From positions 59,285 through 123,284 of IMG/VR virus record IMGVR_UViG_3300042197_000731: DNA of 64,000 nt, one strand, 5' to 3'. The notes below the pieces were generated by a model. That model saw only the letters and a program-made list of their open reading frames with translations, had not been told where the DNA came from and did no database searches. Both the position numbers and the translations under genes were made by a program. This DNA comes from a virus. The stretch's first letter is position 1, and each line of letters starts with the position of its first letter. Below are positions 25,202-32,802 of the stretch, in pieces.

Positions 25202-25657
25202 TTACCTTTCTGGAAATTCTGCGTCTGGAACTAACTTTCTGCCCTTATAATCAGATTGTGGCGCGACGTATGGTGCAGGCGCACTGGAAGGCATCATTGA
25301 TGGTGTATAAGATTGTGGTGCTGGGCTCATAGACATACTAGGAGCAGGCAGTGCGGCTGGTGCTGCCGGTGCCGATTGGGTAGCGGCAACGCCTGCTATC
25401 TTTTCTTGGCCTCTACTCCATGCGGTAATACCCAATATTGCGCCCATTGCCATGTGAAATAGACCTGCCCCAATTAGCGTAAGTGGTTGCCATTGACGGA
25501 AAGCGTCATTTGCTGCCTCAACTTCCCAAAATTGTACTATGGTAAACATTATTGGAAATAGAATGAAGTCAAATACACAAACGACCATATACATCATGGC
25601 CATCATAGGTCTCCATTTTTTCTGCATCCAATCTTCTTTTTCTTTTGCTTTGCTCAT
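25202..25657 (-). CDS. holin, three-TM GTA-type
   Basis: 151 residues from the ATG at 25657, which overlaps the o-spanin stop. A charged N-terminus (MSKAKEKEDWMQKKWRP) is followed by hydrophobic segments MAMMYMVVCVFDFILFPIMF and LTLIGAGLFHMAMGAILGIT, then a Pro/Ala/Met-rich tail. This matches the GTA-type three-TM holin family. It would form the inner-membrane lesions that release the endolysin encoded two genes upstream. Confidence 0.8.
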   Translation of the reverse strand: MSKAKEKEDWMQKKWRPMMAMMYMVVCVFDFILFPIMFTIVQFWEVEAANDAFRQWQPLTLIGAGLFHMAMGAILGITAWSRGQEKIAGVAATQSAPAAPAALPAPSMSMSPAPQSYTPSMMPSSAPAPYVAPQSDYKGRKLVPDAEFPER

Positions 25658-25923
25658 TTTTTCTTCCCATTCATAATCTTTTGTGTTTCTTTGTACCACT
25701 CTTGCCAGCCATTAACACTTTCAGAACATTGATAGTAGGTGCCATAATTTTGTATAACAACTGCCATCAGATCCTTAATACTATTTTGGTCTTCTGGTAC
25801 TTCTATTAACTGAGAGCACTTTTCTAATAATATTTCTGGCGCCTCAGGAAATTTTTGAGTGACAGGCACTGTAGTAAAACAGCCAGTCAAAAATAGAGGT
25901 AGAATTAGTAATGCTAGTTTCAT
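25654..25923 (-). CDS. outer-membrane spanin lipoprotein (Rz1-like)
   Basis: 89 residues. The signal sequence ends in the lipobox LFLTGC (Cys15), so it should be lipidated and sorted to the outer membrane. The mature part has Pro-rich TTVPVTQKFPEAPE near the lipid anchor and then a helical stretch with two Cys. It partners with the two-TM coiled-coil protein directly upstream (4-nt overlap), as o- and i-spanins do to fuse inner and outer membranes at lysis. Confidence 0.78.
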   Translation of the reverse strand: MKLALLILPLFLTGCFTTVPVTQKFPEAPEILLEKCSQLIEVPEDQNSIKDLMAVVIQNYGTYYQCSESVNGWQEWYKETQKIMNGKKK

Positions 25924-26423
25924 TTTTTACCTCTGGTCAATTCGTTTATAGTTAAGTTTATTCTGGCCGCTTCATTGTGTAGTTTGATGATATCAACTGG
26001 TATAGGACATACTTCCATAAACTTAACTACTTCTTCTTTTTTGACTACTTCACGATCTACATAACGTATAATTTCATCAGCCTTTTCTCGTACAATCTTA
26101 TTCTTGTATACGACTTTTTCTTGAATTACAACCTTAACTTCTTCCGCCTTTGCTTCGGCTATCTTTAGTTTTTTTTCTACTTCTTCAACTTTATCGCGCC
26201 ATATTTTTTCTGTGCTATAACCACCTTTTACATAGATACCAGCACAAAGAATAATAATACTGACGATTTGAATTATCTTGTAGTATCCAGCAATCGCAGG
26301 AATCAATCTGACCATAGGCGATATGAATACAAAACTCAACACCGTTAAGGTAATACCAATGAACAGTATTGAGTTTACAATGTATTCAAGCATCGTTGTA
26401 GGTAACAGATGTAACAACCACAT
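25920..26423 (-). CDS. inner-membrane spanin-like protein (Rz-like)
   Basis: 167 residues. Two hydrophobic segments (SILFIGITLTVLSFVFISP and IIQIVSIIILCAGIYV) are followed by a long charged coiled coil (VEEVEKKLKIAEAKAEEVK to EVVKKEEVVKF) that would project into the periplasm. Order and overlaps (1 nt with the endolysin, 4 nt with the lipoprotein) fit an i-spanin. The two-TM arrangement differs from lambda Rz, which has one. Confidence 0.72.
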   Translation of the reverse strand: MWLLHLLPTTMLEYIVNSILFIGITLTVLSFVFISPMVRLIPAIAGYYKIIQIVSIIILCAGIYVKGGYSTEKIWRDKVEEVEKKLKIAEAKAEEVKVVIQEKVVYKNKIVREKADEIIRYVDREVVKKEEVVKFMEVCPIPVDIIKLHNEAARINLTINELTRGKK

Positions 26424-27067
26424 TAATGAACTCCTAGAACATGTAGGGCGTGATTGTAGTGTTTAATTCTATCTTCTAGTCCTATCGTACCGCCGTTAAT
26501 TCTCTTACTTAAGGTAATTATATCCTTCTTATCGGCGAACTGATTTAACTTATTCTCATCCCAGAACCAGGCAGCACTCTGAACACAGCCTTCAAATGTT
26601 TTTAGATGTTCAACTGCCTCTTCAACATCAATTTCCAAACTCATTGCGTAGTTCGTGTAGTTGTTCTTGCCAGTTAATTGAATTAATCCACGCCCACAGT
26701 AGCGGTATCCATCGCCACTTTCTTCTGGACCATTGCCCATGCGATTAGCATAAATTCTGTTAGCAATTGCTTCTTGACGATTAGGCATTGCCGCATAGCG
26801 TTGTGCTATCTCGTCATTCGGGAAATATTTGGGAAATACTTTTCGTAGTGATTGCCAACGATAGTTTAAGTTTTCTTTGATGAATCTAAAGTTACCAGAT
26901 TCGTGAGCACATTGTGCTAAGAAAGCAGCAACCCGAAGTGGAGTTTCTATTTCGTATTCGGGAAGTATCGCTATCAGAGCATTGTACCAATCATCTATAT
27001 ATTGATTTTTTGGTACGATTTCTTTAAGTTGGTCAAGTGTGAAGTCAAAACTGAATTGAGTAGCCAT
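26423..27067 (-). CDS. GH19 endolysin
   Basis: 214 residues, a single glycoside hydrolase 19 domain. AAFLAQCAHESGNFRFIKENLNYRW carries the catalytic Glu pair (AHESG and KENLN). YCGRGLIQLTGKNNYTNYA is the family signature. No signal peptide is seen, so export depends on the holin. The late promoter lies 24 nt upstream. The domain recurs in the virion-type protein at 59781-61067. Confidence 0.92.
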   Translation of the reverse strand: MATQFSFDFTLDQLKEIVPKNQYIDDWYNALIAILPEYEIETPLRVAAFLAQCAHESGNFRFIKENLNYRWQSLRKVFPKYFPNDEIAQRYAAMPNRQEAIANRIYANRMGNGPEESGDGYRYCGRGLIQLTGKNNYTNYAMSLEIDVEEAVEHLKTFEGCVQSAAWFWDENKLNQFADKKDIITLSKRINGGTIGLEDRIKHYNHALHVLGVH

Positions 27068-27091
27068 GTTATATCCTCTGTACTACTCACG

Positions 27092-27098
27092 TATTTAT
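27092..27098 (-). promoter_or_regulatory. T4-type late promoter for the lysis cassette
   Basis: ATAAATA on the minus strand, 24 nt before the endolysin ATG, with AGAGGATA as ribosome-binding site. Confidence 0.62.
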
Positions 27099-27118
27099 CC
27101 CAAAATACAAAAATAATA

Positions 27119-27727
27119 TCAGCGTATTCTGGCCAGATCTCTAAGCAAATTAGTGTAATCGTTGACTACTGCTTTTTTGGTTATGTTGACTCTAGCTGAT
27201 TCTTTCATTTGCTCTAGTTCTTTATTGAACATTTCATCACGATCATACTTGGCGATGTACTGATCTGGTGTCATAGGAATGACCTGCTTTAATTTCCTAG
27301 CATCAACTGGATACTCATCTTTGCTTTTTTGATACTGAAAGCGCCACTCTGAAAACTTTTGATCGGTAAGATTGATAATATCTTCAATCAACTCAACAAT
27401 ATGTTTGGCTGCTGGTGGTGTTCGTTCTAATTCTACGAACACTAGATAATCGCCATCATCAAGTTCACCCGTGCTGATATCAGCATCCAGTACCCATTCA
27501 TAGCCACGCTCTATGAAGTTCATAAGATCTTCGGCTGCTTTTTTCTCAAGTGCTTTGATGCTCAATACCATGATATCGGCATCTTCACCCATCTTGCTCT
27601 TGAACTCGTCTATATGAAGTTTGTTATGAACTAGTCTGGCTAAATCGCCATGTTCAAGACCTTCAGAGAGTTGGTGCTGGTGGGATTCCTGGTGGCTGCC
27701 CTGGTATTTGTCCTGGCTGTGCTGCAT
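27119..27727 (-). CDS. conserved T4-like hypothetical protein
   Basis: 202 residues, related to a conserved protein of T4-like cyanophages (from memory). Features: LEHGDLARLVHNKLHIDEF, a predicted alpha/beta core (AAEDLMNFIERGYEWVLD), then DGDYLVFVELERTPPAAKHI and a long charged C-terminus. The only in-frame ATG near the conserved region (27727) overlaps the preceding gene by 65 nt, so the first 20 residues (His/Gln-rich) may be spurious. Function unknown; possibly virion- or packaging-related. Confidence 0.72.
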   Translation of the reverse strand: MQHSQDKYQGSHQESHQHQLSEGLEHGDLARLVHNKLHIDEFKSKMGEDADIMVLSIKALEKKAAEDLMNFIERGYEWVLDADISTGELDDGDYLVFVELERTPPAAKHIVELIEDIINLTDQKFSEWRFQYQKSKDEYPVDARKLKQVIPMTPDQYIAKYDRDEMFNKELEQMKESARVNITKKAVVNDYTNLLRDLARIR

Positions 27728-28244
27728 TTCCTTCTACCTTATTATTCTCATTGCCTGTGTCATCATCTAGACCTTCCTCGTATGCGTCGTCAATTTCTTC
27801 CGCATTCAAGGTTTCATTTTCTAATTCAATAGAACCACGTTCAATATCACTCATCAATCTTTTTGGCATAGTAATCGTAACAACCCATACCGGCTTACTA
27901 ACCATACGTGGTGTTTTTGTGCCTGGCTTAAAATCGTCAGGACTTTTAACTTCAACTGGATATTCAAATGTGTCTTTTTCATATGAAATTTCACAACCGT
28001 AGTCCAGTAATCTTTTTCCACCCGATGGATCTGGCATCTTTCTGAAGGGATACATCCACTTACAAGTGACGAAATACTTTTCGTAGATTGGTCCTTCTAC
28101 TAGTTCGCCTATCTTCCAGTTCTTAAAGGTGTAAAGATCAAACTCGTCTAGCACTCGCTCATAATCTAGTAATGAGTTCAAGTTACTATCAGACATGTAT
28201 ATTGTCTTGGTGTTAGTTAGTATACTTTTAAGATCAGTTGCCAT
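27663..28244 (-). CDS. conserved T4-like hypothetical protein
   Basis: 193 residues. The core ISMSDSNLNSLLDYERVLDE-type N-terminus, then GELVEGPIYEKYFVTCKWMYP, KMPDPSGGKRLL and GTKTPRMVSKPVWVVTITMP belong to a protein widely conserved in T4-like cyanophages (recognised from memory). The C-terminus is an acidic stretch followed by a Pro/Gln tail (QPGQIPGQPPGIPPAPTL). Function unknown. A late promoter lies 18 nt upstream. It is divergent from phoH. Confidence 0.75.
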   Translation of the reverse strand: MATDLKSILTNTKTIYMSDSNLNSLLDYERVLDEFDLYTFKNWKIGELVEGPIYEKYFVTCKWMYPFRKMPDPSGGKRLLDYGCEISYEKDTFEYPVEVKSPDDFKPGTKTPRMVSKPVWVVTITMPKRLMSDIERGSIELENETLNAEEIDDAYEEGLDDDTGNENNKVEGNAAQPGQIPGQPPGIPPAPTL

Positions 28245-28262
28245 TTTTCTAGTGTTTTAATT

Positions 28263-28269
28263 TATTTAT
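28263..28269 (-). promoter_or_regulatory. T4-type late promoter (ATAAATA)
   Basis: The minus strand reads GATAAATAAA, 18 nt before the ATG at 28244, in the divergent region shared with phoH. Confidence 0.55.
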
Positions 28270-28384
28270 CATGATTGATGAATACTAGCAAAACTGATAA
28301 ATTGGGACACGAAACTAATATTTAGTGTAGAAAATAATTTCTAATATATGATTTTTCAGAGTATAGAAGATGTTTAAATAATGA

Positions 28385-28406
28385 TGTGAGGCAATCCCCA
28401 CATCAA
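28385..28406 (+). promoter_or_regulatory. hairpin in the phoH leader
   Basis: GATGTG-AGGCAATCCC-CACATC can pair over 6 bp and extend by two G-C pairs past one mismatch. It ends 22 nt before the TTG start of phoH and just upstream of the AGGAG ribosome-binding site. No T-run follows, so a regulatory role or chance is more likely than termination. Confidence 0.35.
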
Positions 28407-28428
28407 CTCTATAGAATAGGAGAAAACT

Positions 28429-29163
28429 TTGTCAAAAAGAAATCGTAGAGAGTTTCAAGCACAAGCAATAGAAAACAATGTAGTCAGTCTAAGTTCATAT
28501 TACACCAAAAAAAGACAGGTACATTTGTTACCAAAGACCCTAAATCAAGAATCCTATATAAATTTACTAACAGATCCATCAAAGTTAATAGTTTTCGCAA
28601 CTGGTCCAGCAGGAACAGGCAAAACAATGCTAGCAATGTTGGCTGGAATTAAAGCACTCAAAGAAGGAGAAATTACAAAGATAGTATTAACACGACCAGC
28701 AGTTGGTGTTGATGACGAACGTCATGGCTTTTTGCCAGGCGACTTAAATCAAAAAATGGAACCGTGGACACGACCACTCTTCGATGTACTTGCGGAATAC
28801 TATGATAAAAAAGACATCGTTAGAATGCTAGACGAACAAATAATAGAGATATCTCCACTAGCATTTATGAGAGGACGGACGTTTAAACACTCCTGGATCA
28901 TTGCTGATGAAATGCAGAATGCCACGCCTAATCAAATGAAGATGTTACTTACTAGATTGGGAGAAGGCAGTAAAATGGTAGTAACTGGAGATACCAAACA
29001 AGCCGATAGAAAAGATCCAGACAATGGACTACTTGACTTCAAAGGACTTGTTGAGAGTTACAAAAACTGTATGTATGTTAGCGGTATAGAGTTGACCGGT
29101 AAGGATATCCAACGACATCCTGCCGTAGTAGAGATATTGAAAATTTATAAGGAGATTGCGTAA
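28429..29163 (+). CDS. phoH: PhoH-like ATPase
   Basis: 244 residues, one of only two plus-strand genes. Walker A is in FATGPAGTGKTMLAMLAG (about 57-74) and Walker B is SWIIADEMQNATPNQ. KIVLTRPAVGVDDERHGFLPGDL and KMVVTGDTKQADR are PhoH family signatures. Phage PhoH proteins are common in marine T4-like phages and are predicted RNA-associated ATPases; the role in infection is unknown. The start is TTG, 6 nt after AGGAGA, and no in-frame ATG fits. It converges on the minus-strand gene at 29169. Confidence 0.93.
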   Translation: MSKRNRREFQAQAIENNVVSLSSYYTKKRQVHLLPKTLNQESYINLLTDPSKLIVFATGPAGTGKTMLAMLAGIKALKEGEITKIVLTRPAVGVDDERHGFLPGDLNQKMEPWTRPLFDVLAEYYDKKDIVRMLDEQIIEISPLAFMRGRTFKHSWIIADEMQNATPNQMKMLLTRLGEGSKMVVTGDTKQADRKDPDNGLLDFKGLVESYKNCMYVSGIELTGKDIQRHPAVVEILKIYKEIA

Positions 29164-29168
29164 CCGTA

Positions 29169-29402
29169 TTACTTACGTTTAGTATAAGAAACCAGAGCGT
29201 CAATTTGACCCTGCATTCTGTTAATTTTTCTTTTTAAGAAAGCAAGTTCAATTGACTGCTCTGTGTTTGTAGATGCTAAATTTCTGAATTGCTCACGCCA
29301 TATCTTCATTTCTTTTTCATGTCCGAGTAGTGTTGGACGAGGTGGCGCATTTGGATCGACCTCTTTTTTCTTCTTTGGCATACTGTACATACTCAGACTC
29401 AT
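29169..29402 (-). CDS. small conserved hypothetical protein
   Basis: 77 residues: a basic, Pro-rich N-terminus (PKKKKEVDPNAPPRPTL) and a helical, coiled-coil-like C-terminus (SIELAFLKRKINRMQGQIDALV). No known domain. It has AAGGAT and a late-promoter motif (29436-29442) upstream. It is convergent with phoH, 5 bp apart. Confidence 0.62.
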   Translation of the reverse strand: MSLSMYSMPKKKKEVDPNAPPRPTLLGHEKEMKIWREQFRNLASTNTEQSIELAFLKRKINRMQGQIDALVSYTKRK

Positions 29403-29412
29403 GGTAACATCC

Positions 29413-29712
29413 TTACTTTATTTCGTTCATCACAGTATTTATGTACTCGCTATAACCTTCTTCAAAGTACTTAAATAGTTCATCCCACGTTTTTTCAGCG
29501 TGCCATGTGTTTTTCACCACGCTTTTAGTAGATAGATTAAGAATAATTTTAGCATCACTTCGCAATTTATCTTTTAACCCACGAGTAATATTGACCATTT
29601 CGTCATAGTATACATTCTCTGGACTGCTCATATAACCACGGACCTTAGTCATTCCAGGATCACGTGGCTTTAGCGTATAAAACGCTACTAAATAAATATC
29701 TTTATTTTTCAA
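29413..29712 (-). CDS. conserved T4-like hypothetical protein
   Basis: 99 residues: YLVAFYTLKPRDPGMTKVRG, YYDEMVNITRGLKDK and AKIILNLSTKSVVKN, then an aromatic/acidic C-terminus FKYFEEGYSEYINTV. It resembles a small conserved cyanophage protein, from memory. It overlaps the upstream endonuclease gene by 4 nt. Function unknown. Confidence 0.68.
   Translation of the reverse strand: MKNKDIYLVAFYTLKPRDPGMTKVRGYMSSPENVYYDEMVNITRGLKDKLRSDAKIILNLSTKSVVKNTWHAEKTWDELFKYFEEGYSEYINTVMNEIK
29436..29442 (-). promoter_or_regulatory. T4-type late promoter (ATAAATA)
   Basis: Inside the 3' end of the preceding gene, 33 nt before the ATG at 29402. Confidence 0.48.
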
Positions 29713-30362
29713 TTTGATTTTCTGTTACCTTTCCCGTCATATTTTTTTATATTTTCTTCCCATGATATTAATTGTAAATTTTCTTTTGAACTCATTTGTT
29801 CTATTGATATACCCTGTTCAAATCCCAATCTTACACTTATTATATGATCAATTTGATATGCCCCAATTACTCCACATTTGCCAATTGGCAAATTATTTGG
29901 ATTTATTTCGGTTTTATATTCTTTATAAGTTTTTCTTGTTCTCGTTGAGATTCTATTTCTGTATTTTTTAAAATTAGAATAAACTATGCTATCTCTAGCC
30001 ATAATTTCTTCGGATTCTTTTTTTCTTTTTGTACCTCGTTGCGTGTTTGCGTATGCTGCTACTCTGGGATCATTTTTTGTTAATCCTTTATTCCAAGGTT
30101 CTCTCGGACGATTAGTCCAATACTCCTTGACTGATGTTTTGATCTTTTGCCTGGTATCGTCATTGACCGAATGTTCTTTTAAACCCTCACTAATATTAAA
30201 TTTATGTTCTTCTGTTAATTTTTTACCAGTTAGAGCGACAGAATTTTTCTCGCCTATTTTCTTTTTAATAACTGGACATTTAGAAGCTTTTTTATCACAG
30301 CATAATAACCCATTGTAATTTGTATATGTCGATAGTAATCCACATCCTCTATAACAAAGCAT
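29709..30362 (-). CDS. HNH-type homing endonuclease with N-terminal zinc finger
   Basis: 217 residues. The N-terminus MLCYRGCGLL...LCCDKKASKCP is a Cys-rich zinc finger. It is followed by NUMOD3-like repeats (GKKLTEEHKFNISEGLKEH; NKGLTKNDPR). The C-terminal GAYQIDHIISVRLGFEQGIS and SSKENLQLISWEENIKK form the HNH-like nuclease. It sits just downstream of the clamp-loader gene, which may be its cut target. AAAGGAG and an ATAAATA motif precede the ATG. It overlaps the next gene by 4 nt. Confidence 0.85.
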   Translation of the reverse strand: MLCYRGCGLLSTYTNYNGLLCCDKKASKCPVIKKKIGEKNSVALTGKKLTEEHKFNISEGLKEHSVNDDTRQKIKTSVKEYWTNRPREPWNKGLTKNDPRVAAYANTQRGTKRKKESEEIMARDSIVYSNFKKYRNRISTRTRKTYKEYKTEINPNNLPIGKCGVIGAYQIDHIISVRLGFEQGISIEQMSSKENLQLISWEENIKKYDGKGNRKSN

Positions 30363-30380
30363 AAATTTTCTCCTTTAATC

Positions 30381-30387
30381 TATTTAT
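30381..30387 (-). promoter_or_regulatory. T4-type late promoter (ATAAATA) for homing endonuclease
   Basis: 18 nt before the ATG at 30362; a second ATAAATA lies at 30413-30419 over the stop of the clamp-loader gene. Confidence 0.58.
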
Positions 30388-30411
30388 GCTTAGTTCTACT
30401 AACGTCGCGGA

Positions 30412-31335
30412 TTATTTATTAATTTGTGCCAATTCACAAAACATGGCACTAATGTTTATCTCAGGATCTGCTACTAAACTGTGATTTACAAGTGCTTTAC
30501 GAATTACAAGAATGGCTTCGTCTTGACCTTCATCCGACGCACTCCACAGTTGAAGATTATCATAACACCATCTGAACAGTTCTTCCATTTCCTCTGGCCT
30601 AGCCTGTGAACATAGCAATTTTCGTGCTTCACGCAATTTTCGTGCTTTGATTAGTTCAACAAGAGCAAACTTGTAGTCCGCTGAGCCACTATCACTATCA
30701 CGAGGAGACAGCAATTTTCCAGTGTTTGAATTGCTCTGTAGCAGATTTAAACACTTACGTAGATCTGGATACGTTACCTTGATGTAGTTGTCTAGTGTTT
30801 CTAGATCAAAGTCAACACCCTCATTGACCAACACAGTTGCCGCACGGGCTGTAAATTCAGTCTGATCAGTCTTATCTATATGTAATTCGTAACAACGACT
30901 TTTCAATGGAGGAATGATTTTATGAACTAGATTACAGGTAAAGATAAATCGTGCTTGAGATTGATACGTTTCCATTAGTCCACGAAGTAGACCTTGTGCG
31001 TTTGGACTCAGAAAATCTGCCTCGTCTAGTAGTACAATTTTTAGATCACCGAATGGCATTGTACTGATAAAACCCTCAATCTTTGATTTGATGAAGTCAA
31101 CCCCGTTATCACGACTGGCGTTTACCTGCATAAAATCATAGTCATGAATTTCAAGTTCATTAACTAAAATTTTTGCTAGAGTGGTTTTACCTGTTCCCGC
31201 TGGACCGTATAACAATAGATGTGGCAAACTTTTTTCGGTAATCCACTGAGCAATTTGTTGCTTGGTAGTTTCATCAGTGAATACATAATTATCAACACTA
31301 GATGGACGATACTTTTCAGTCCAGAGTTCCTTCAT
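30412..31335 (-). CDS. 44: clamp loader large subunit (T4 gp44-like)
   Basis: 307 residues from the ATG at 31335 (MKELWTEKYRPSSVDNYV), which overlaps the upstream stop (ATGA); the in-frame TTG at 31347 is less likely. It is an AAA+ protein with Walker A LLYGPAGTGKTTLAKIL, Walker B KIVLLDEADFLS, and SRC motif KSRCYELH, all typical of RFC/gp44. It loads the gp45 clamp (5023-5757) at primer-template junctions. The small subunit gp62 is not recognised in this window. Confidence 0.94.
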   Translation of the reverse strand: MKELWTEKYRPSSVDNYVFTDETTKQQIAQWITEKSLPHLLLYGPAGTGKTTLAKILVNELEIHDYDFMQVNASRDNGVDFIKSKIEGFISTMPFGDLKIVLLDEADFLSPNAQGLLRGLMETYQSQARFIFTCNLVHKIIPPLKSRCYELHIDKTDQTEFTARAATVLVNEGVDFDLETLDNYIKVTYPDLRKCLNLLQSNSNTGKLLSPRDSDSGSADYKFALVELIKARKLREARKLLCSQARPEEMEELFRWCYDNLQLWSASDEGQDEAILVIRKALVNHSLVADPEINISAMFCELAQINK

Positions 31336-31538
31336 TTGATATTCCAATCCTTTTTTGCTTGTTCAATGACTTTACATGGGTTCATAATTGCCCACGCGCC
31401 TATGATAGCAGGCGCAGCGAGTAAAAACAATATCTTTTTAACCGAAGATATTTCCATCACAGGAGGATGATGCGGGCATCTACCTTGATTGAAATCACAC
31501 TTTGATGAATAATTTTCACCACATGTATCACATTTCAT
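31332..31538 (-). CDS. small zinc-ribbon membrane protein
   Basis: 68 residues. The N-terminus has CDTCGENYSSKCDFNQGRCPHHPP, a Cys4/His zinc-binding pattern also seen in small cyanophage proteins (from memory). One TM helix follows (ILFLLAAPAIIGAWAIM). It overlaps the clamp-loader start by 4 nt. Function unknown. Confidence 0.7.
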   Translation of the reverse strand: MKCDTCGENYSSKCDFNQGRCPHHPPVMEISSVKKILFLLAAPAIIGAWAIMNPCKVIEQAKKDWNIK

Positions 31539-31549
31539 AATTTTTCCTA

Positions 31550-32029
31550 TTATTGAGATTTGTTATTTTTTGCGAACTCGGCATCCGCAACACGTTTACG
31601 AAGACTACTGGAACTAAAACTATGATCACGGCCATTAAAAATTAATTTAATGTTTCGCTTCTCGCATATTTCTTTGCCCGTAAAATTCTTATCAGCATAC
31701 TCCACACCTAAAATTCTAACATCTATGGGCAAAGTTAGCAGAATGTCTTCAAGATCTTTTTCTGTTTCATACACTATGATTTCGTCTACATATCTTGTGG
31801 CGGCCAGTTGAATTTGTCGCTCAACAATACTTTGTACTGGACGATTTTTTGTGTCTGGGCGATCAATAGTTGGATTAGTTTGTAGCCCAGCAATCAGATA
31901 GTCGCAATGATTTTTCGCTTCTGCTAGCATAGCAATATGTCCCGCATGAGGACCTAAGTCAAATGTAGAAAAAGTAATTCCTATCTTGAGACCTTTTTCT
32001 TTTAACTCTTTAACTTTGTTGAATATCAT
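31550..32029 (-). CDS. cytidylyltransferase-like nucleotidyltransferase
   Basis: 159 residues. The N-terminal GITFSTFDLGPHAGHIAML has the HxGH signature and RDHSFSSSSLRKRV stands in for the ISSTxIR motif, placing it in the TagD/RfaE cytidylyltransferase group. It would couple CTP or ATP to a small alcohol phosphate such as glycerol-3-phosphate or a sugar phosphate. Similar genes are common in T4-like cyanophages. It overlaps the AbrB-like gene by 20 nt. Confidence 0.85.
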   Translation of the reverse strand: MIFNKVKELKEKGLKIGITFSTFDLGPHAGHIAMLAEAKNHCDYLIAGLQTNPTIDRPDTKNRPVQSIVERQIQLAATRYVDEIIVYETEKDLEDILLTLPIDVRILGVEYADKNFTGKEICEKRNIKLIFNGRDHSFSSSSLRKRVADAEFAKNNKSQ

Positions 32030-32198
32030 CTGTCTTCTTTTTTAGAGTGATAGTACCGTCATCTTGAACATCCCATACCAGGGTATCTCCGATTTTCCAG
32101 TCCATTTTTTGAAGTAAATCATCTGGAAAAGTTAGCATCAAGTTTTCTGGATCTTCTGGATCTGATTCAACGTTTAGAATGTATGAGTTTGTATTCAT
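32010..32198 (-). CDS. AbrB/SpoVT-like small DNA-binding protein
   Basis: 62 residues. DDLLQKMDWKIGDTLVWDV followed by DDGTITLKK is the swapped-hairpin AbrB/MazE pattern. Such proteins are dimeric DNA-binding factors or antitoxins, but no toxin gene is adjacent. It overlaps the co-chaperonin gene upstream by 4 nt and the nucleotidyltransferase by 20 nt. Confidence 0.68.
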   Translation of the reverse strand: MNTNSYILNVESDPEDPENLMLTFPDDLLQKMDWKIGDTLVWDVQDDGTITLKKKTDDIQQS

Positions 32199-32602
32199 CG
32201 TGTTTTTTGATCTACACCTAGTGCGGAAGAAAGAATATCATCACTGTTTGGAGTTTCATCAGAAACTGCCATAATAGCATCCGCGTCTACACGCCTGATG
32301 ATAAACTCTTGACCATCAATTTCAACTTTTATACCGCGCGTCCAACGACCATGCTCTACTAGGACCCATTGTTCTGGCACCACATCTTGCTGTTCTGGTC
32401 CAATAGCATATACTTTTGCCCATCGTGGTCTAATGCCAGACGCTTTAGCATCGTCACCTAGCAGAACAAGACCACTAGATAACTTCCGTTCACCGAAATT
32501 CATTTCGGAAACAATTACATGATTTTTGATGGGAATAATGCCCTTAATTTTGTTTGTAAATTGATACTTGATAGTCGTATCAAACGGATTATTTAATTTC
32601 AT
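32195..32602 (-). CDS. GroES-like co-chaperonin (T4 gp31 analogue)
   Basis: 135 residues with the Cpn10 beta-barrel pattern: IPIKNHVIVSEMNFGERKLS, the mobile-loop region SSGLVLLGDDAKASG, then RPRWAKVYAIGPEQQDV and WVLVEHGRWTRGIKVE. In T4 the analogue gp31 works with host GroEL to fold the major capsid protein. Co-chaperonins of this sequence type occur in marine T4-like phages. Neighbours overlap by 4 nt on both sides. Confidence 0.82.
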   Translation of the reverse strand: MKLNNPFDTTIKYQFTNKIKGIIPIKNHVIVSEMNFGERKLSSGLVLLGDDAKASGIRPRWAKVYAIGPEQQDVVPEQWVLVEHGRWTRGIKVEIDGQEFIIRRVDADAIMAVSDETPNSDDILSSALGVDQKTR

Positions 32603-32793
32603 TGTCGTCCTCGTTGATTGTACTTGTCTTTGATTATATCATTCTTTTTCTTAACAATGTTACCATATTGGTCAACCACATCACCACGAGCATTGACGTT
32701 CATGTTTCCTACAGCAACTTCGCGTTCATGTAACAGTCTTAAACGGTCCATATCTATTGATTTGCCCTGGGCTGTTTTATATACTTTTGGCAT
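32599..32793 (-). CDS. small conserved T4-like protein
   Basis: 64 residues: VYKTAQGKSIDMDRLRLLHE then AVGNMNVNARGDVVDQYGNI. The VGNMNVNARGD phrase is found in a small conserved protein of T4-like cyanophages (from memory). Function unknown. It is coupled to the co-chaperonin gene by a 4-nt overlap. Confidence 0.72.
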   Translation of the reverse strand: MPKVYKTAQGKSIDMDRLRLLHEREVAVGNMNVNARGDVVDQYGNIVKKKNDIIKDKYNQRGRQ

Positions 32794-32802
32794 AAAATAT
32801 CC

